64,000 nt of DNA from Parascedosporium putredinis. Lineage: Eukaryota; Ascomycota; Sordariomycetes; Microascales; Microascaceae. Positions 50,360-62,900 of this stretch are shown here, piece by piece. The DNA is taken from the NCBI GenBank assembly GCA_949357655.1, contig CASHTG010000016.1:1054001-1118000 (forward strand), read 5' to 3'. Made by a program: the position numbers and the translations under genes. The notes below the pieces were generated by a model. It was not told the origin of the DNA. It made no database searches and saw nothing but the letters and a program-made list of their open reading frames with translations. Each line of letters opens with the position of its first letter. The first letter of the stretch is position 1.

Positions 50360-53300
50360 GATGGCAGAGGTCGTGGCAACGATCGTGGGTGAAAGGGCGA
50401 CGACGTCTAGGGTTTGTTCGCAGGAGCTTTGAAGCTTTCCAGAAGGAGGCGCGAAGACATGTAGCCCCAGAAAAAGTGAAGTGTCCTTTTGGTTTGGACG
50501 CGGTGGCAGGTACAACGCAGAGCTGGCAGCATCTGCGATTTGGATAACCGAGATTCTGCCGGAATCAAGAAGGGGAAGGTAATTAGCCAGAAGCTGAATA
50601 ATCCGCCAAATACCTAGGTGAGGCCTCGTTTACATTACACGACAGTGCTCGACGTCAGGTCACAGTGGGGTGCCACCAGGCACGGTCCTCAGATCAGAAC
50701 TTGAAGTTGCCAGCCACCAAAAGGAGATTGTATCAGGTCTTTTTCCCAGTCGTGCCAAAACTGTACAAATTTGCCGGGCCATACAGGCCGAATGCGACTG
50801 CACGCACGCTATTCCGTCGTGGGTTCGCTTCAGATCCGAATCACATCCACATCAAATTTGATCGTTTGGGTTGTTCCGATTTACCTAGGGCACTTTCTGG
50901 TTCGACATCTGCCAAAACATCAATATTACAGATCATCAAACCACGCACGCACCGATTTCTGTTGAACATGTTAGTTTTGAAGGTTATGATAGCCGTGGAG
51001 GAAACTTTGATGCCCAGATCGTCGATTCAAGCATCGGTGAATGGACATCCAGGGTCTTGCACATTCCAGACATAAGGGCCGATGCAGGTGGATAACCTCA
51101 CAGACAATCCAAAGCAGGAACCGATGCGGTTGCCAGGGCTGGCTGCCCACTTCACTCGGTCAGATCGGCGAACCCCCATCGCTTCCGCTGGAAACGAAGA
51201 GCCCTCCCTTCCTCCCCCAACAAGTCGCACCGAAATGTGCGGCCATGCTATCAACAGTAGTTCGTCCAGTGAATGCACACTTTCGTCATGTGGCATCGGC
51301 CTCAGCCCCTCGTCGGAGGGCGTGTGTGGGAGGTGATCTGCTCAGTTAGCTCGAATCTCAAAGAAACGATACTAGCCAACTGCATATCCAGAACACACTC
51401 TGCCAAGTGCGGTTTCTCCCTCTCCCCTCCCCGCCTTTCTGCCCCGGACCCCCTCCCTTCCGGCCCCGCGATAAATCAATGAATTTAAATTACCAATGCA
51501 TCTGCGTTTTGATGCTCCAACTCCTCCTACTTTGTGAGGGTCTCCCTTGGCTATCGGTCCACCCCGCGGCCGTCACTCCCCTCTTTTCTCCTCACCTTGG
51601 GGTACGGCACTGAGACCATGCATCTGGAACCGAGTTTACACTTGCAGCGCAACTATCCACAACGGGCAGCGTCGTGATCATGTGTATATCGCTAACCTAT
51701 GGGAACGAGAGCTGTTAAATGGGCAAAGCTTACAAGTTTGCAAGTGATGCTTCACGAGGAAGGACCGGGGGCACTTTTTCCCTGTTCCAGCTTGTCCGTC
51801 GTATATTGCGGCCTTCAGCAGCGAAGGACAACACGAAAGAAATAAATATAAATGGCGAAAGCCCGAAAGCCCGCTCATTGCGAAAATACGGTCTGCCACA
51901 TACCCAAAAAGAGTCACCGGGTAGAGGTAGCATCGAGATCCCATGAAACGCATCCATCACAAGCAGGGAGGGAGGAGCTATGACCGCGCGCGCGGGATGT
52001 GTGGTTTCGTGATAGATTGACAGAACAAACACGAGTCCCTGTTTCCTCTATGTTCGAAGGAGCAGGCCTGGATGCTGCTTTGCCATTCGGAACGAGCCTA
52101 TTCCACGACCCCCGCGCTGCGAGCAAGCTGCGCCTCGGCGCAGCCAAATATTGGTGACGGGCCAAAATCCAGGTGCAGGGTCCTTGAGTTGTGGCGAGTT
52201 GCTGAAGGTGCGAATTGATCTTTTTTTTTTGTCTTGTATCGCAGCCCGCATCCCCTCAAAAGAGAGAGGAAAAAGAAGGTTACTACCGCAAGAGTGAGGA
52301 AAGAAGGTTACTACCGCAAGAGTGAGGAGAAGGCCAACTATGCTCTCTGCATTCGCGATTAGTGCGGGCTCGGGAGTTAATGCAGCACGCTAATCCTGAA
52401 TAGACAAGGGCGGGCAGCTACCTCCCCATCGTGCCTACATGAAGCGGAGCTGGCTTGGCTCTCTGTCGATATCAAAATGGGGTCAACCTGATGCTCCCAG
52501 TACCACTAGCCACCAAGCGGTGGGCAGGCAAGGTGCAGCTCGGTGCCCCAACTTTGTAATGCAGCCGGGGTCACCAGTCACTAGGCCACTCGGATTTGAA
52601 AATGCTGAGGGCGAATCCTTGATTGATCCATGGATTGCCATCGCCGCCCATTTCAAATTAGGGACACGACGGTTGGCAACCGTGGGGGAAGGCCGTCAGC
52701 ACGAGCACACGAAACCCTGCTTTGATAGATCAATTTTGTCGGATGATGAGGAGAAGTGCAGCGGTGGAGGTGGTGGAGGTGGGTGGAGGATGCCAATTCA
52801 AGCATCTGCGTAGAGGTTGATCAAGAGAAAGAGAGGGGCTCGTTGTAAGAGAGGGGCGTGGAGGGGAGGGGTACTGGACACCACCGGAACACCGACCGGG
52901 ACACAAGCATCGCCAGCGCACGCAATACAACGCTGATGGCACCCACGAACACCCTTGAACCACCCTGGAGGTGGATATGTATCTAGCTTGAAGGGGAACG
53001 CCTTGCATCAAACGTAGCCGAGAGGCGAGAAAAAAAAAAGAGGCCGAAAGGGAAAAGAAGGAAAAAGGCTGAGCGCGCAAAAGAGGAAGTTTGTTGACTC
53101 CTCCCCAGCCAATCTACAGAGACGCCTAGCTTCGAGTCGGTGAACTGCTAGTACAGATACAAAAATGGTCGAGTAAAGATCCTGGTAGATTCATCTAGAA
53201 AGTGTGGGGCAGCTTTTAGCGGGAGTCTGATTTCTAAGTGCGAAAATAGTAAGAAATTGTTCAACTCCCTCGCTCCTGCTCTTTTCTTTTACGTCCTCCT

Positions 53301-53702
53301 CCGACCTGATTTCCGCACACCCCATGTCCTTGGACCTGCTCCTCCCTTCCTTGCCCTTGCTTCCCGAGACTAATACCTCCACGCTTCCGGCCGTGCCACA
53401 CAGCCTCGAGAATATAAGACCCCAGGCTTCCCTGTATATACGTACGTCATTGCCCGGTCTCGTCGACACTTACAGACATCGTTACCGAAAAGCTTCAAGA
53501 CTACACTGCACCTTGCCCTCGCTTCACATCTCTCATCGCCGCTTCCTACTTCCCTTCTACATTATATTATCACTCCATAAACATTGCTAGAGCTTGCCCT
53601 TTCTTCGACTTTCCCTGTCCTCCGCGGCTACCCCTCTTCAGGCTCCCCAAGGCTAGAGCCAACCACCCCGAGCCGACACTCCGGCGGAATAACCAATCAA
53701 TT
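50360..53702. other. Gene-poor intergenic region
   Basis: About 3.3 kb with no supported gene. It is the promoter of the Erd2 gene on its left and the leader of the WLM protease gene on its right (C/T-rich from about 53260). A perfect 28-base tandem duplication at 52273-52328 is described separately. Confidence 0.5.
52273..52328. repeat. Perfect tandem duplication of a 28-base unit
   Basis: Two identical adjacent copies (52273-52300 and 52301-52328) of a unit beginning AAGAAGGTTACTACCGCAAG. It is intergenic and non-coding. It could be a recent replication slip or an assembly duplication. Confidence 0.85.
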
Positions 53703-54754
53703 ATGGCCCAAGAACACCCCGAACCTGACAATCGTCACCCGGAAGACGACGTAGTCACCTTCGCCTTCACCCACTGCGGTACTCCCCATGAGATCGTATT
53801 CCCATCAGATGCCACCATCTCCGAGATCCCTGCCGAGATCGAGGAGCTCCTCTCTATCCCTGCCGCCCATCAGAAGCTCCTAGTCCCTCGTCTCGGCCTC
53901 CTAAAGCTACCCTTTAAGAACCCAGAGATGCCTGTCTCCGACCTGCACGGCGCTAGCATCCGCCTTCTCGGCTCTCGTGCCGAAGCCGTCGAGTCCTTTC
54001 GCGAGGCCTCCAAGTTTGCCGAAAGCAGGCGACTGGCTCGAGAGGCTGCCGCGGGGAGGCGGCCGGCCCGGAGAACCGCTGGGGGCAAGGGGGCGTAGCG
54101 ACGCTGGACTCTTCGACGCAGTACACGTTCCTCAACGTCAGACCGCTCGCCTTTCTTCCTCGCCCAGAACGCTCACTAGAGCTCCTCAATACGCTAAAGA
54201 ACGATCCAGGCATCCGCCACGTCATGGCAAAGCACAAGTTCACCGTCGGGCTCCTCACCGAGATGGAACCGCTCTCCAATACGCAGGTTTCCCACGAGGG
54301 AACCACCCGTCTTCTCGGATTAAATAGGAACCAGGGCGAGGTCATTGAGCTCCGTTTAAGGACCGATGCCCACGACGGTTATAGGGATTACAAGACTATC
54401 CGCAATACGCTCTGCCACGAGCTGGCGCACAACGTCCACGGCCCTCATAATAGAGACTTCTGGGATCTCTGTCATCAGATTGAGCGGGAAGTAGCCTCGG
54501 CGGACTGGTCTGCCTCTGGCCGCACCCTTGGCGACGTGGATCCTTATGGCCCCTCTATGCCCGAGGACGACGAGGCCCACGACGAGGGCGGCTGGGTCGG
54601 TGGATCCTACGTGCTCGGCGGCAGACCTGACAGCCAGGACGACGGCCTAAGTCGTCGGGAGATTTTGCGCAGGGCTGCCGAGGAGCGCCAGCGTAGGCTA
54701 GAACAGGAGAGGCGTGATCGAGGCGATGACAACACGGATGCTGGTCATTCGTGA
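53703..54754 (+). CDS. Ubiquitin-like/WLM-domain zinc metalloprotease (Wss1-related)
   Basis: Two-domain protein of about 350 residues. The first part (residues about 15-100) is ubiquitin-like: VTFAFTHCGTPHEIVFPSDA and LVPRLGLLKLPFKNPEMP. The second is a WLM domain with HELAHNVHGPHNRDFWDLCH, in which the HExxH histidines and the third histidine of the gluzincin-like site are present. A charged helix follows (SRREILRRAAEERQRRLEQE). Related fungal proteins (S. pombe ubiquitin-WLM proteins, yeast Wss1) are tied to SUMO/ubiquitin conjugates and to repair of DNA-protein crosslinks. One base is missing in the G5 run at 54089-54093; otherwise the frame ends at KGA. After restoration the domains join through a Thr/Ser-rich linker and QYTFLNVRPLAFLPRPERSL. 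A role in proteolysis of crosslinks is inference. Confidence 0.85.
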
Positions 54755-55853
54755 AGTGTCTACCTTGATCCCTCTCTTTCCCCCTCCCCTCAAATCGCAT
54801 TCCACATTCCATGTTCGCACCATTCTCCTTTTATTTCATAGCGTTTTTATACTTGCCTATTTCCTTCGTTCAAGTCATTCTCGGTCTCCCTCGGCCATTG
54901 CAGCATTCATTTACGCTCGTCATGCAGTATACCCCCAGAACTGAATCTACATCTATGGCTTAGGTGTTTTGGAGTTATTCCCCACCCCTTCTTTTTTTCC
55001 CCTTCTCTTTTCCTTTCCCCACTTCCTCTTACACGCCCTCTTCGACCGCATCTTTCCGTTCAACTCTTCCCTTTTTCCCTTCAAACATAGGCCTAGGAGC
55101 AGGACTAGGCATAGCGTCGCATCATGTTTTCAATCGGTGTCATTGGTTCTTGCGGTTCCTGGCGAATGCAAACGATATACGGATAGCTTATATAGCGTGT
55201 GGAGAGTTTGGGTAATCAATCCCGAGTTTTTATCTCGGTGTGTTCTTAGACCTTTCGTGAGCGGGCGCACTCGGACCCTAGCGCGTGGTATCTGGATATG
55301 AAGCCAACAACGGCGTCTTTGGTGTATTAAGTTGGTATGGGGACTAAGCCTCCAGCAACTGAGAAGTCGAGATAAAAGCAATGAACCCTACAACATGGAG
55401 ACAAAACTATCCAGGGACATGGTATACATGCATGCGAAATCAAACGCCCTTGAACGCCCGCCCTTCCCTGTCCTGACCAAGAACAGAGTTTTCCATCATT
55501 TCACCCCTCGAGAGAGAAAAACCCCCCAAAAAAACCGAGCGACTTTTCCCGTCCGCCGCCGTGGCGCATGCCACAGGAGACAAGATCGGGAGACTGATCA
55601 TGTCGAGGACTATCGTAACATGCACTACTACGCGGCCAAGGCGGGGCAGCGCTCATCTGGCTCGCATCGAAGCTGCTCGTGGGCTAGGTCTTGTTGTCCC
55701 TGACCACCTGGTCATCGTAGAGGGGGACCGTCGTATTTGCCGTTGCATTGAGAGCCGTGGTGGATACGGAGGCCGACGGTTACGTGGCGTCTCTCTACAA
55801 GTATTGTGTTGTTTCGGTCCAAACGTTCATTACGCCGCGGGTCTACCCGGCTG
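54755..55853. other. Convergent 3' intergenic region
   Basis: The WLM protease and Mnn4-like genes converge here. It is C/T-rich on the left and mixed on the right. No gene seen; open frames are short. Confidence 0.5.
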
Positions 55854-56984
55854 TTAGGCTTCGGCGTGCTCGGAAGCTTGGTCGTTTTCGCTTGCTCGCT
55901 CCTTCTCCGCATCTGCTTCCTCGGCCTCTCTCCTCGCCGCCTCTTCCTCGCTCTTCTTCGCCTCTTCGGCCTTCTTCTTCTTCTCCTCTTCCTCAGCCTT
56001 CTTGGCCTTTTCTTCATCAGCCTTCTTCTTCGCCTCATCAGCCTTCTTCTTTTCCTCGTCGGCCTTCTTCTTTGCTTCCTCCTCTTTCTTCTTCTTGGCG
56101 TCATCCTGCTCCTTCTTGATCTCAGCCTCGGTCTTGGCCCATTGCTTGTTTTCGGGGTTCCATTCGTGTCTATGAAAGAGGTTCGGCTGTTAGCTTGGGG
56201 AATTCTCGTTTTCTTCAAATTTCTATTCTACCGCCCCGCTCTTCAATGAAGTACCGAGACTGGGCTCAACTTACCCTAGCCAAGAGGTCGACGCCATTGC
56301 TTTAGAGCCGTACTCGTCGATGAGAATCTTCTCGAAGTTATAGGGGACGATGGCCTTGACGCCCTCAAACTCGGTGACTCGCATGGGGAATAGATCGGTA
56401 GTCTTGTACTTGTGGTGATTCTTGCAACTCCAAATACCGGGTTTGTTGTTCGGGTCTCTCTCCATCAGGCCTGTAATGTCAACGAACATGCCGTTTTCCA
56501 TATCGATCCAGCGCGCATCGATAATATTCTGTCCGTCGCCACGGTCAATATCGACGTGGTGGGGGTTGATGTCGAGAAGGTAAGTCTTCTTTTGGGGAGC
56601 GCCCTTGTCGTCGATATAGTTGTAGACGTGCTCTGTGCGGTTGAACTTGGAGCCGAGGAAGCGAAGAGTATCAGTCGACATCTGAACATCCAGATCGTAA
56701 TCCCAAGGCATAATTTGGCCGTTCCACCACCATCCGAGGAGGGTGCCGTGGGCAATCCACGTCTCGGCGCCTATCTCGTCGAGTGTGGCTAGATAGGAGC
56801 GGACGAGGTGCCTGAGGAGATGACGGTGCTCCTCGTAGGCAATTTGTTCGCGGAAATATCTTGAGTCATAATGGCCAAGATGCTGGCCACCACCGGGCTC
56901 ATGGAAATACTTGTTGTCCCTCTTGTCAGCCGCTAAACCGAGAGGTATCGCGGTGATGAAGGCAAAAACGTGGGTCAACTTCAT
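55854..56984 (-). CDS. LicD/Mnn4-like protein with Lys/Glu-rich C-terminus
   Basis: Secretory-pathway protein of the LicD family. Start MKLTHVFAFITAIPLGLAA at 56984 is a good signal peptide (a longer in-frame ATG at 57023 would precede it and blunt it). The LicD core is plain: AETWIAHGTLLGWWWNGQIM followed by PWDYDLDVQMS with the acidic DYDLD motif, and FVDITGLMERDPN, LFPMRVTEFEGVKAIVPYN. After intron 56274-56170 comes HEWNPENKQWAKTEAEIKKE and then a long run of Lys/Glu/Ala repeats (56120-55920), ending DQASEHAEA. Yeast Mnn4, a positive regulator of mannosylphosphate transfer to glycans, has the same LicD plus KKKKEEEE layout. The frame is intact (341 residues). Whether this protein is a transferase or only a regulator is not known. 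Confidence 0.85.
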
Positions 56985-59900
56985 CGTGAAGTTAATGCGT
57001 CGCGAGTGAGAGCAACAGACCACGGCAAGGGGACGAGGACCAAATAGGATGGAAGAGAAATGCGATGACCGAGGAGGAGGGATGGAGAAGAAAGGCCCGG
57101 GAAGAATAGTTGCACAGCAGGGAGAGCAGGGAGAGCTGGGTGAAAAGGATTAGATCGACTGTCGCGTGCGAGGGCTCGGCGAAGTCGTGTGCATCTAGGT
57201 CGAGTACTGAGAAAAGGTCGATGGAGCAATTCTCGAAGATCGCCTGGAATTGACGCCGTGGCCGGAAGAGTGAACCCCTCCTAAGACAAGACCGTCTAGT
57301 CTGTATGAGTGGATCCACGGATGTGAGACGTTAGGGGGAAAGAACTGGCGATGGTGGCCTTGAAAAACTCCGTCAACAGTAGAGGGGGCGTTGACGCTGC
57401 GAGGTTGGCTGTTGAAAAATAAAAGGAATGAAGGGAAAGGAGAGAATGAATGGGAGAGGTCGAGAAACGACTCTGCTTGGCCTAAAAATCTATCAATGCC
57501 CCTGTGGCGACCAAGCTCGCTGGTGGACTGGGATACTCAACCTCGAGGGAACAGCGTCGGAGGATTGAGGTTTGGGGGAACGTTTCGGGGGCAAGGTGTC
57601 GCGTGACGTGGGACTGGAGGAAATTGAAGTTCTTGGAGAGGGCAAAGGTACAAGTGGTCTCGACTGTCTTGGTTTGCTTGGCAGCCACCTTGCCGATCTT
57701 AGGGGTATTGCCTTGTAAGCCTGAGCCTTGGTCTCAGAGTCGCAGTACTTCGTAATTATACCTGACCCTGAACTAAACCGGTTGGCCAAATGCAGGGGAT
57801 CAATGGATTACGAGTCCTTCGGCCGTTCCCACGCTCTTCCGGAGTACACGGCACTGTCCACGGACTCCTTCACTCGTAACATTACCTGCTGTGGCACATT
57901 CACTGGCGTGTGGATTCAACGACCGGAGTCTCCACGTATGTCTAGTGGAGAGTACAAGTACTTGGAGATTGGATTGCAACTTTGAACACATCCACAGACC
58001 AAACTGGACTTATTAGGGGCTCCGAGCAACGTTCCCGCCCCTTGTGGTCATCAACTTGAAGACTAAAATAGGTCACGACGCTCTCAACACGGCATGGCGC
58101 GATTGCCGACAAAGAGGTGACCCATTCGCCCTTCTCAGAGACGGCGTCAGCTTTTGGAATTTTTTTCTTTTTCTAAATAGCAGGCCATTATCGATGAGTG
58201 CAACCGTTCCGTTATCTCTGCATACTTGCCTCCATTTTCCGTGTTTCGGGCCTCACCCGCTGCACCGTTTTCCGGTCCTCATTCATCGATGATCGACATT
58301 CGCGCCTATGCTCCTTTTGGCAGGATGGCACGGGGGCCTCGGGCTGTTGAAGTCCTCGCGTGCTCAAATTTTCATTGGCGAGCGCATGAGAGTAGTGGGC
58401 CAACCAGCGATTCTTCGTCAGCCCCCTGCGCCTCCATTCTGACATGTCCTGGGTTCACCAATTAATGGCGCTGTTCTTGGACGGTTCTTTCGGAAGGGTC
58501 AAACTTGGCAAGCAAACGAGAGGTTGCAACGGAAGTTTTGATATCGGTACGAACTCATAATGATAGAAAAACACGCTCAATGAAATCGCCGTGTCTTCTC
58601 GTGATTCTAGGTGGTCATACATACTTTGTACCCCAACTGGATCTGGTGTGCACGCTGGCAGACATTTATTGAATCCACCTATAGATGGATGGACCCATCG
58701 ATCCAGAGAGATAGATACCTGGTGAATCACCAAGTCTAGGTCCTATAAGGACAGTTCAAGACAACAGCACGGCACTCTGCAGGAGGAATCCTCCTTGGCT
58801 TGGCTTGAAGCCACCCACCCCTCATCCTGGCGTCTCTCAGTAGTGGTACCCTTTTGACCGCTGCTGCCACTCCCCTTTCCCGATAATTTTTCTTCTTGAT
58901 CTTATCACCTCTCTCACTTCTCTCAGTTCTCGTTTTTGGGCGATTTCCAGGAAGTGGAACGAGGTGCGAATAGTGTGGACCCTGAGAAGAAGCGGTTGTT
59001 GAAGTGAATGGGGAGCCGATGACGCCTCTCTTGGCCCACAACCCACCAATATTACGCGTACGACAATTTTCTGGAACAATAGACCTCGACAAACTCCAGT
59101 CGCATTTGCGTTGATAAATTACAAGTGCCAAGCAAGGTTCGCCGACCAGTCCCCCTGGCGCGCCACTAAACCCGTCAAAGTCTCCCTGTCGGTTTGGGGG
59201 AATTGACCGCGCCGCCACTCCTCCTGGCGGCCGGTATCACATTCATGGCTACCGAAATATGTAAGTGCGGAGGTGGAGATTTGAAGGGAAGCCCCATCAC
59301 TTTCCATCAATGACATCAATAATCGCCAGGGTCGTATCCGATTGTCGACTGAACGGGACGAGACACTTTTCTTTTTCGTTGCGTGGCCCCAAATCAAACA
59401 TATTTCGCTAGAAATGTATCGTCTGCTTGGTGGCGCAGGCAAGGCCCATTCTTTTGAATATCGAACGTGAGGTTAGTCGATTAGATGGGATCGTTTTGGT
59501 TCCTTGAATGACTTGCTTCGTCCGACAGTAGAATTCGCAAACACTACGTGTATTCAACAAGCTGAAACTGTATGACCAGGCGACGGATGAGATGCAACAA
59601 CGAATGCAATGTTTGATTTTGCGTGGTCGATTGTTCGACCTGTCCCCGACCCCTTTCCCTCAACGTAAGAGAGAGAGGACTGTTGTTAGACTCTCAGCAC
59701 ATCGGTGCGCGTTGCGCGTAACGCACCCTTCCCGTTGTCACTAGGACTTCATGATGGTTGACCGTTGCCGATCCCTCGCTGGGGCCATCCGGACCTAATC
59801 CCGCGCCGACCGTCCGACTATCTTGATTTGTGTTGTCTTTTGACTTGCTTGAGGGAACGTATGCTTCGAATTATTCCCCTGCACGCCCAAGGCCTGAATG

Positions 59901-62900
59901 TGTGGTGATGGTTCTAACACTTTGAACTCATAATCACCACGGCGAGTTCTGCGCCCCTTACCGCTCAACATCTTTAAATCAAAGGTCCCGAAAGGAATTC
60001 ACATCCAAGTTGTACTAGTGCCGAGGCTTGTCCGAGTGCCGCGGAGACTAGGTGATGTGGCGATAGGAGACTGTTTTCAAGAACCCAGCTTCAGCCTACT
60101 TCAAGGAGTAGATGCGAGGTTCTCTCTGGTAAGCATTGGTTTGGTGGAGTCATCTTCACAAGCATTGCCGGGCTTGTTGAGGAGTATTTCTCTCGCAGTC
60201 ATGCCAGCGAACCTAGGCGCCTTCCCACCTCATCATAATGCCAGGCCTTCCGAGTGCGGTAAGAGAGGTGACCGCTTCTGACCAGTTCAACACCACTTAT
60301 AAAACGCAGAGAGCTGCCCGCTAGGTGGGTGCGATGTGAGGAACGAAGCCGATAGCTCATCAGACAGGTGGCATTCCCCAGGTTTGCTTCCCTCCTTCGT
60401 GCCGTCTAGCTGGAGAGGCTCCTAAAGGTGCGAACTGAACTTGCCGTTGGGTGCTTACAACTTGCTATGGGCGAAAGCTCGTTATTCGCTTGATTCGGCT
60501 TCTATTCTCTTCTTGCCACTGAATCTCCTTTTAACGTGGTCAAGGGCAGCGTCTGTTCATCTAAGGGTTGAAAGACTTCGTCACGATATCATGGCGGCCC
60601 CTCGCTCTACTCCTTGTTTCTACTTCCACTGAAGCTCAGTGCGATACTGGACGGCTTGCGAGAGCAGCCGTTTAAAGACGTTATTTCTGTCCTGCGGCTC
60701 ATGATTCCTCACTGATAGGTGGTAATTTTACTTGTCCACTCTCTGAACGCGGCAACGAATCCTTCAGATTAGAAAATGAGCTCCCCTTATCGCCTGGGAA
60801 AAGGAAAGGAAAACGAGAAAAGCGAGAGATGTAGGATTTGCCCGAATCTAGCACATGTTGGGACTGTCCTGGATTTCACTTGGCCCCTAACGCTAGGCCT
60901 AGTCATCCTGAACACCTAAAGGACTGCTGCGGACGCGCTGGATTGATTTATTATGCCCATCTATATGAGGGGTATCCCAAGGTGGCTTGGGCGCTCTTCT
61001 TATACCGAGCCTGGTCTTATACTGTACACATGAACTCTCATGATGCATTGCTCATTAATAACCATTAGATGCTACACCGGAGTCTCCATGCCATGCCCCT
61101 GCTGTGCTAGGTTATAGGTTGGTCTTTTTTTCTTCTTTTTCCTGTTTTGGGTTGGATTTGGATTTGAACTTGCGAGGAAGTCTGCCCCAGCAAATCTCCC
61201 ACAATTATTGCCATCGTTATGATGGAGCTGTAGACTGATCTCAAAGCCTGATGTTGAGAAGCATGCAGTCGATCCTCCACTCGCGTCGGCCGAGAAGGCT
61301 CCTAAGCCACTCAAGACCGAGCCCCGTCCATTCTTGTCTTTGTCTAGTGAGTTCATCGGCAGCAACACCGGTTAGCCCGGTGACAGTTGAGAAGACCATA
61401 TCTGCCAGAGTGCTGTTGAACTCCCCATTGCCGAGATCGAGGGAGGATATCGAATGCCGCGGCTCAAACCAATTCGAGGATAGGTCGAAGAAACACTGAT
61501 CGGACCAGTAGCAAGATGTAAGGAAGAGTATTATGAGGAGGAAGCTGCAGTATACGCATGGCCTGCTGAGAAAAAGGTGCACGCGAAGAAAAGGAGAACG
61601 AAGATTGGCGGCGCGTTGGTCGGGATGAAGAGCAGCGGGAGCCAGCTGAAGCATGATGGATGGCAGACGTTAGTTTCTTCGCCTCTCGTAGGTATATAAT
61701 GAAGAGATATGACGGGGAAATGCTTCACGGCGTACCTTCTGAGACAGAACATCGTGGCGATGGGATCGAGCGCACACCTTGGTATCCCTCAAGAAGATTG
61801 TGCCTCCTGGGCCACAGGTGCTGGCAATTGATGTATTCTGCACTCTGCTGGAAGTACGTGTCGCATAAAGTTGGGGCTCCGGTACGATGGGTCTTCCGCA
61901 GGTAGCCTGACAGTCTCCGCAAAGGCGCTGATGGGATGGCAGGATACGAGGGCTGGAGCCTGGAGTTGGAGGTTGACGATTTTCACTTCCGCCAAGGCCG
62001 AGTTAGGAGTGGGCGCCCTGGCTCTAAGCGAAGGAGTGAAAAGGGCGCTACGCGTGAGGAAAGGGAGAGATCAAGGAGATGGAAGAAGTATGTCAGGTTC
62101 GGTCACTTCGATGTGCTTCCGCGAGCCGCGATGAGGAAATCCGTGACGAGCCGGAGGCTACTTGCGAGGAGGGGGCAAGAAGTCGAGACCCACAGATTGC
62201 AGGCGAAGTGCCGTGATAATTTTGGGTTGGTTGCTTGTGGTTGGGCGCTGTTGCCGTGACGTGTGGCCGCTCCTTCTGGTTAGTCAGTACGTACCGGTCT
62301 CATGCACCACCAAACGCGGGTGTTGGTGCCTTCCGCTCCCAAGCTCCAGTGATAGCGGCCACGTTCAGCCTCCGCGACAGGACAAAAGTTGAGCATGGGG
62401 GTTGGAAGGCTTTTGTTCAGTTTTGACCCTGGCGCCCTCGAAAGAACAGAAGGGGAGGGGCGGAAATTATCTATTCACTTGCCAGATATCCACCTAGGCC
62501 ATGATCCGATTTTTTTTTCAAACGCTTTACGAGTAGAAGAATCATGGGCAACCTCTGGCTACACCTTGAGGTGATGGGGCTGATATGTTTCTTTCAAGCC
62601 TGCTCTTGCCATTGGGTTGGAATGGTTGGATCATGGGATAGCACCGGCAGGAAGCAGGAGCGGGGAACTAGGATTGCCACGTCTGGCGAGCTCCCAGCTA
62701 CATGCAGCCGAAGCTGGCTCTTGGTTGAAGGAGTTGATGGTCAAGGGCCATTGCAATGCTTGATGGCTCGAGATCATGGATTGACCCGCTTCGTCCAGCC
62801 GTGAATATTAATTGTGAATAGGTGGGTTTAAATCCCCGACCTGAGCTTCATTGCCCTCCGCGCCCGTTCTTTTATTTTGCTTCACAGAGAAAGGCGGCAG

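Noticed and set aside
61241..61995. Possible multi-exon minus-strand gene (frames at 61995-61789 and 61654-61241)
   Set aside because: Some segments look mildly protein-like, but I could not join them with consensus splice sites and no family was recognised.
62821..62845. GTGGGTTTAAATCCCCGAC resembling a tRNA T-arm
   Set aside because: No matching A-box, anticodon arm or acceptor stem upstream.
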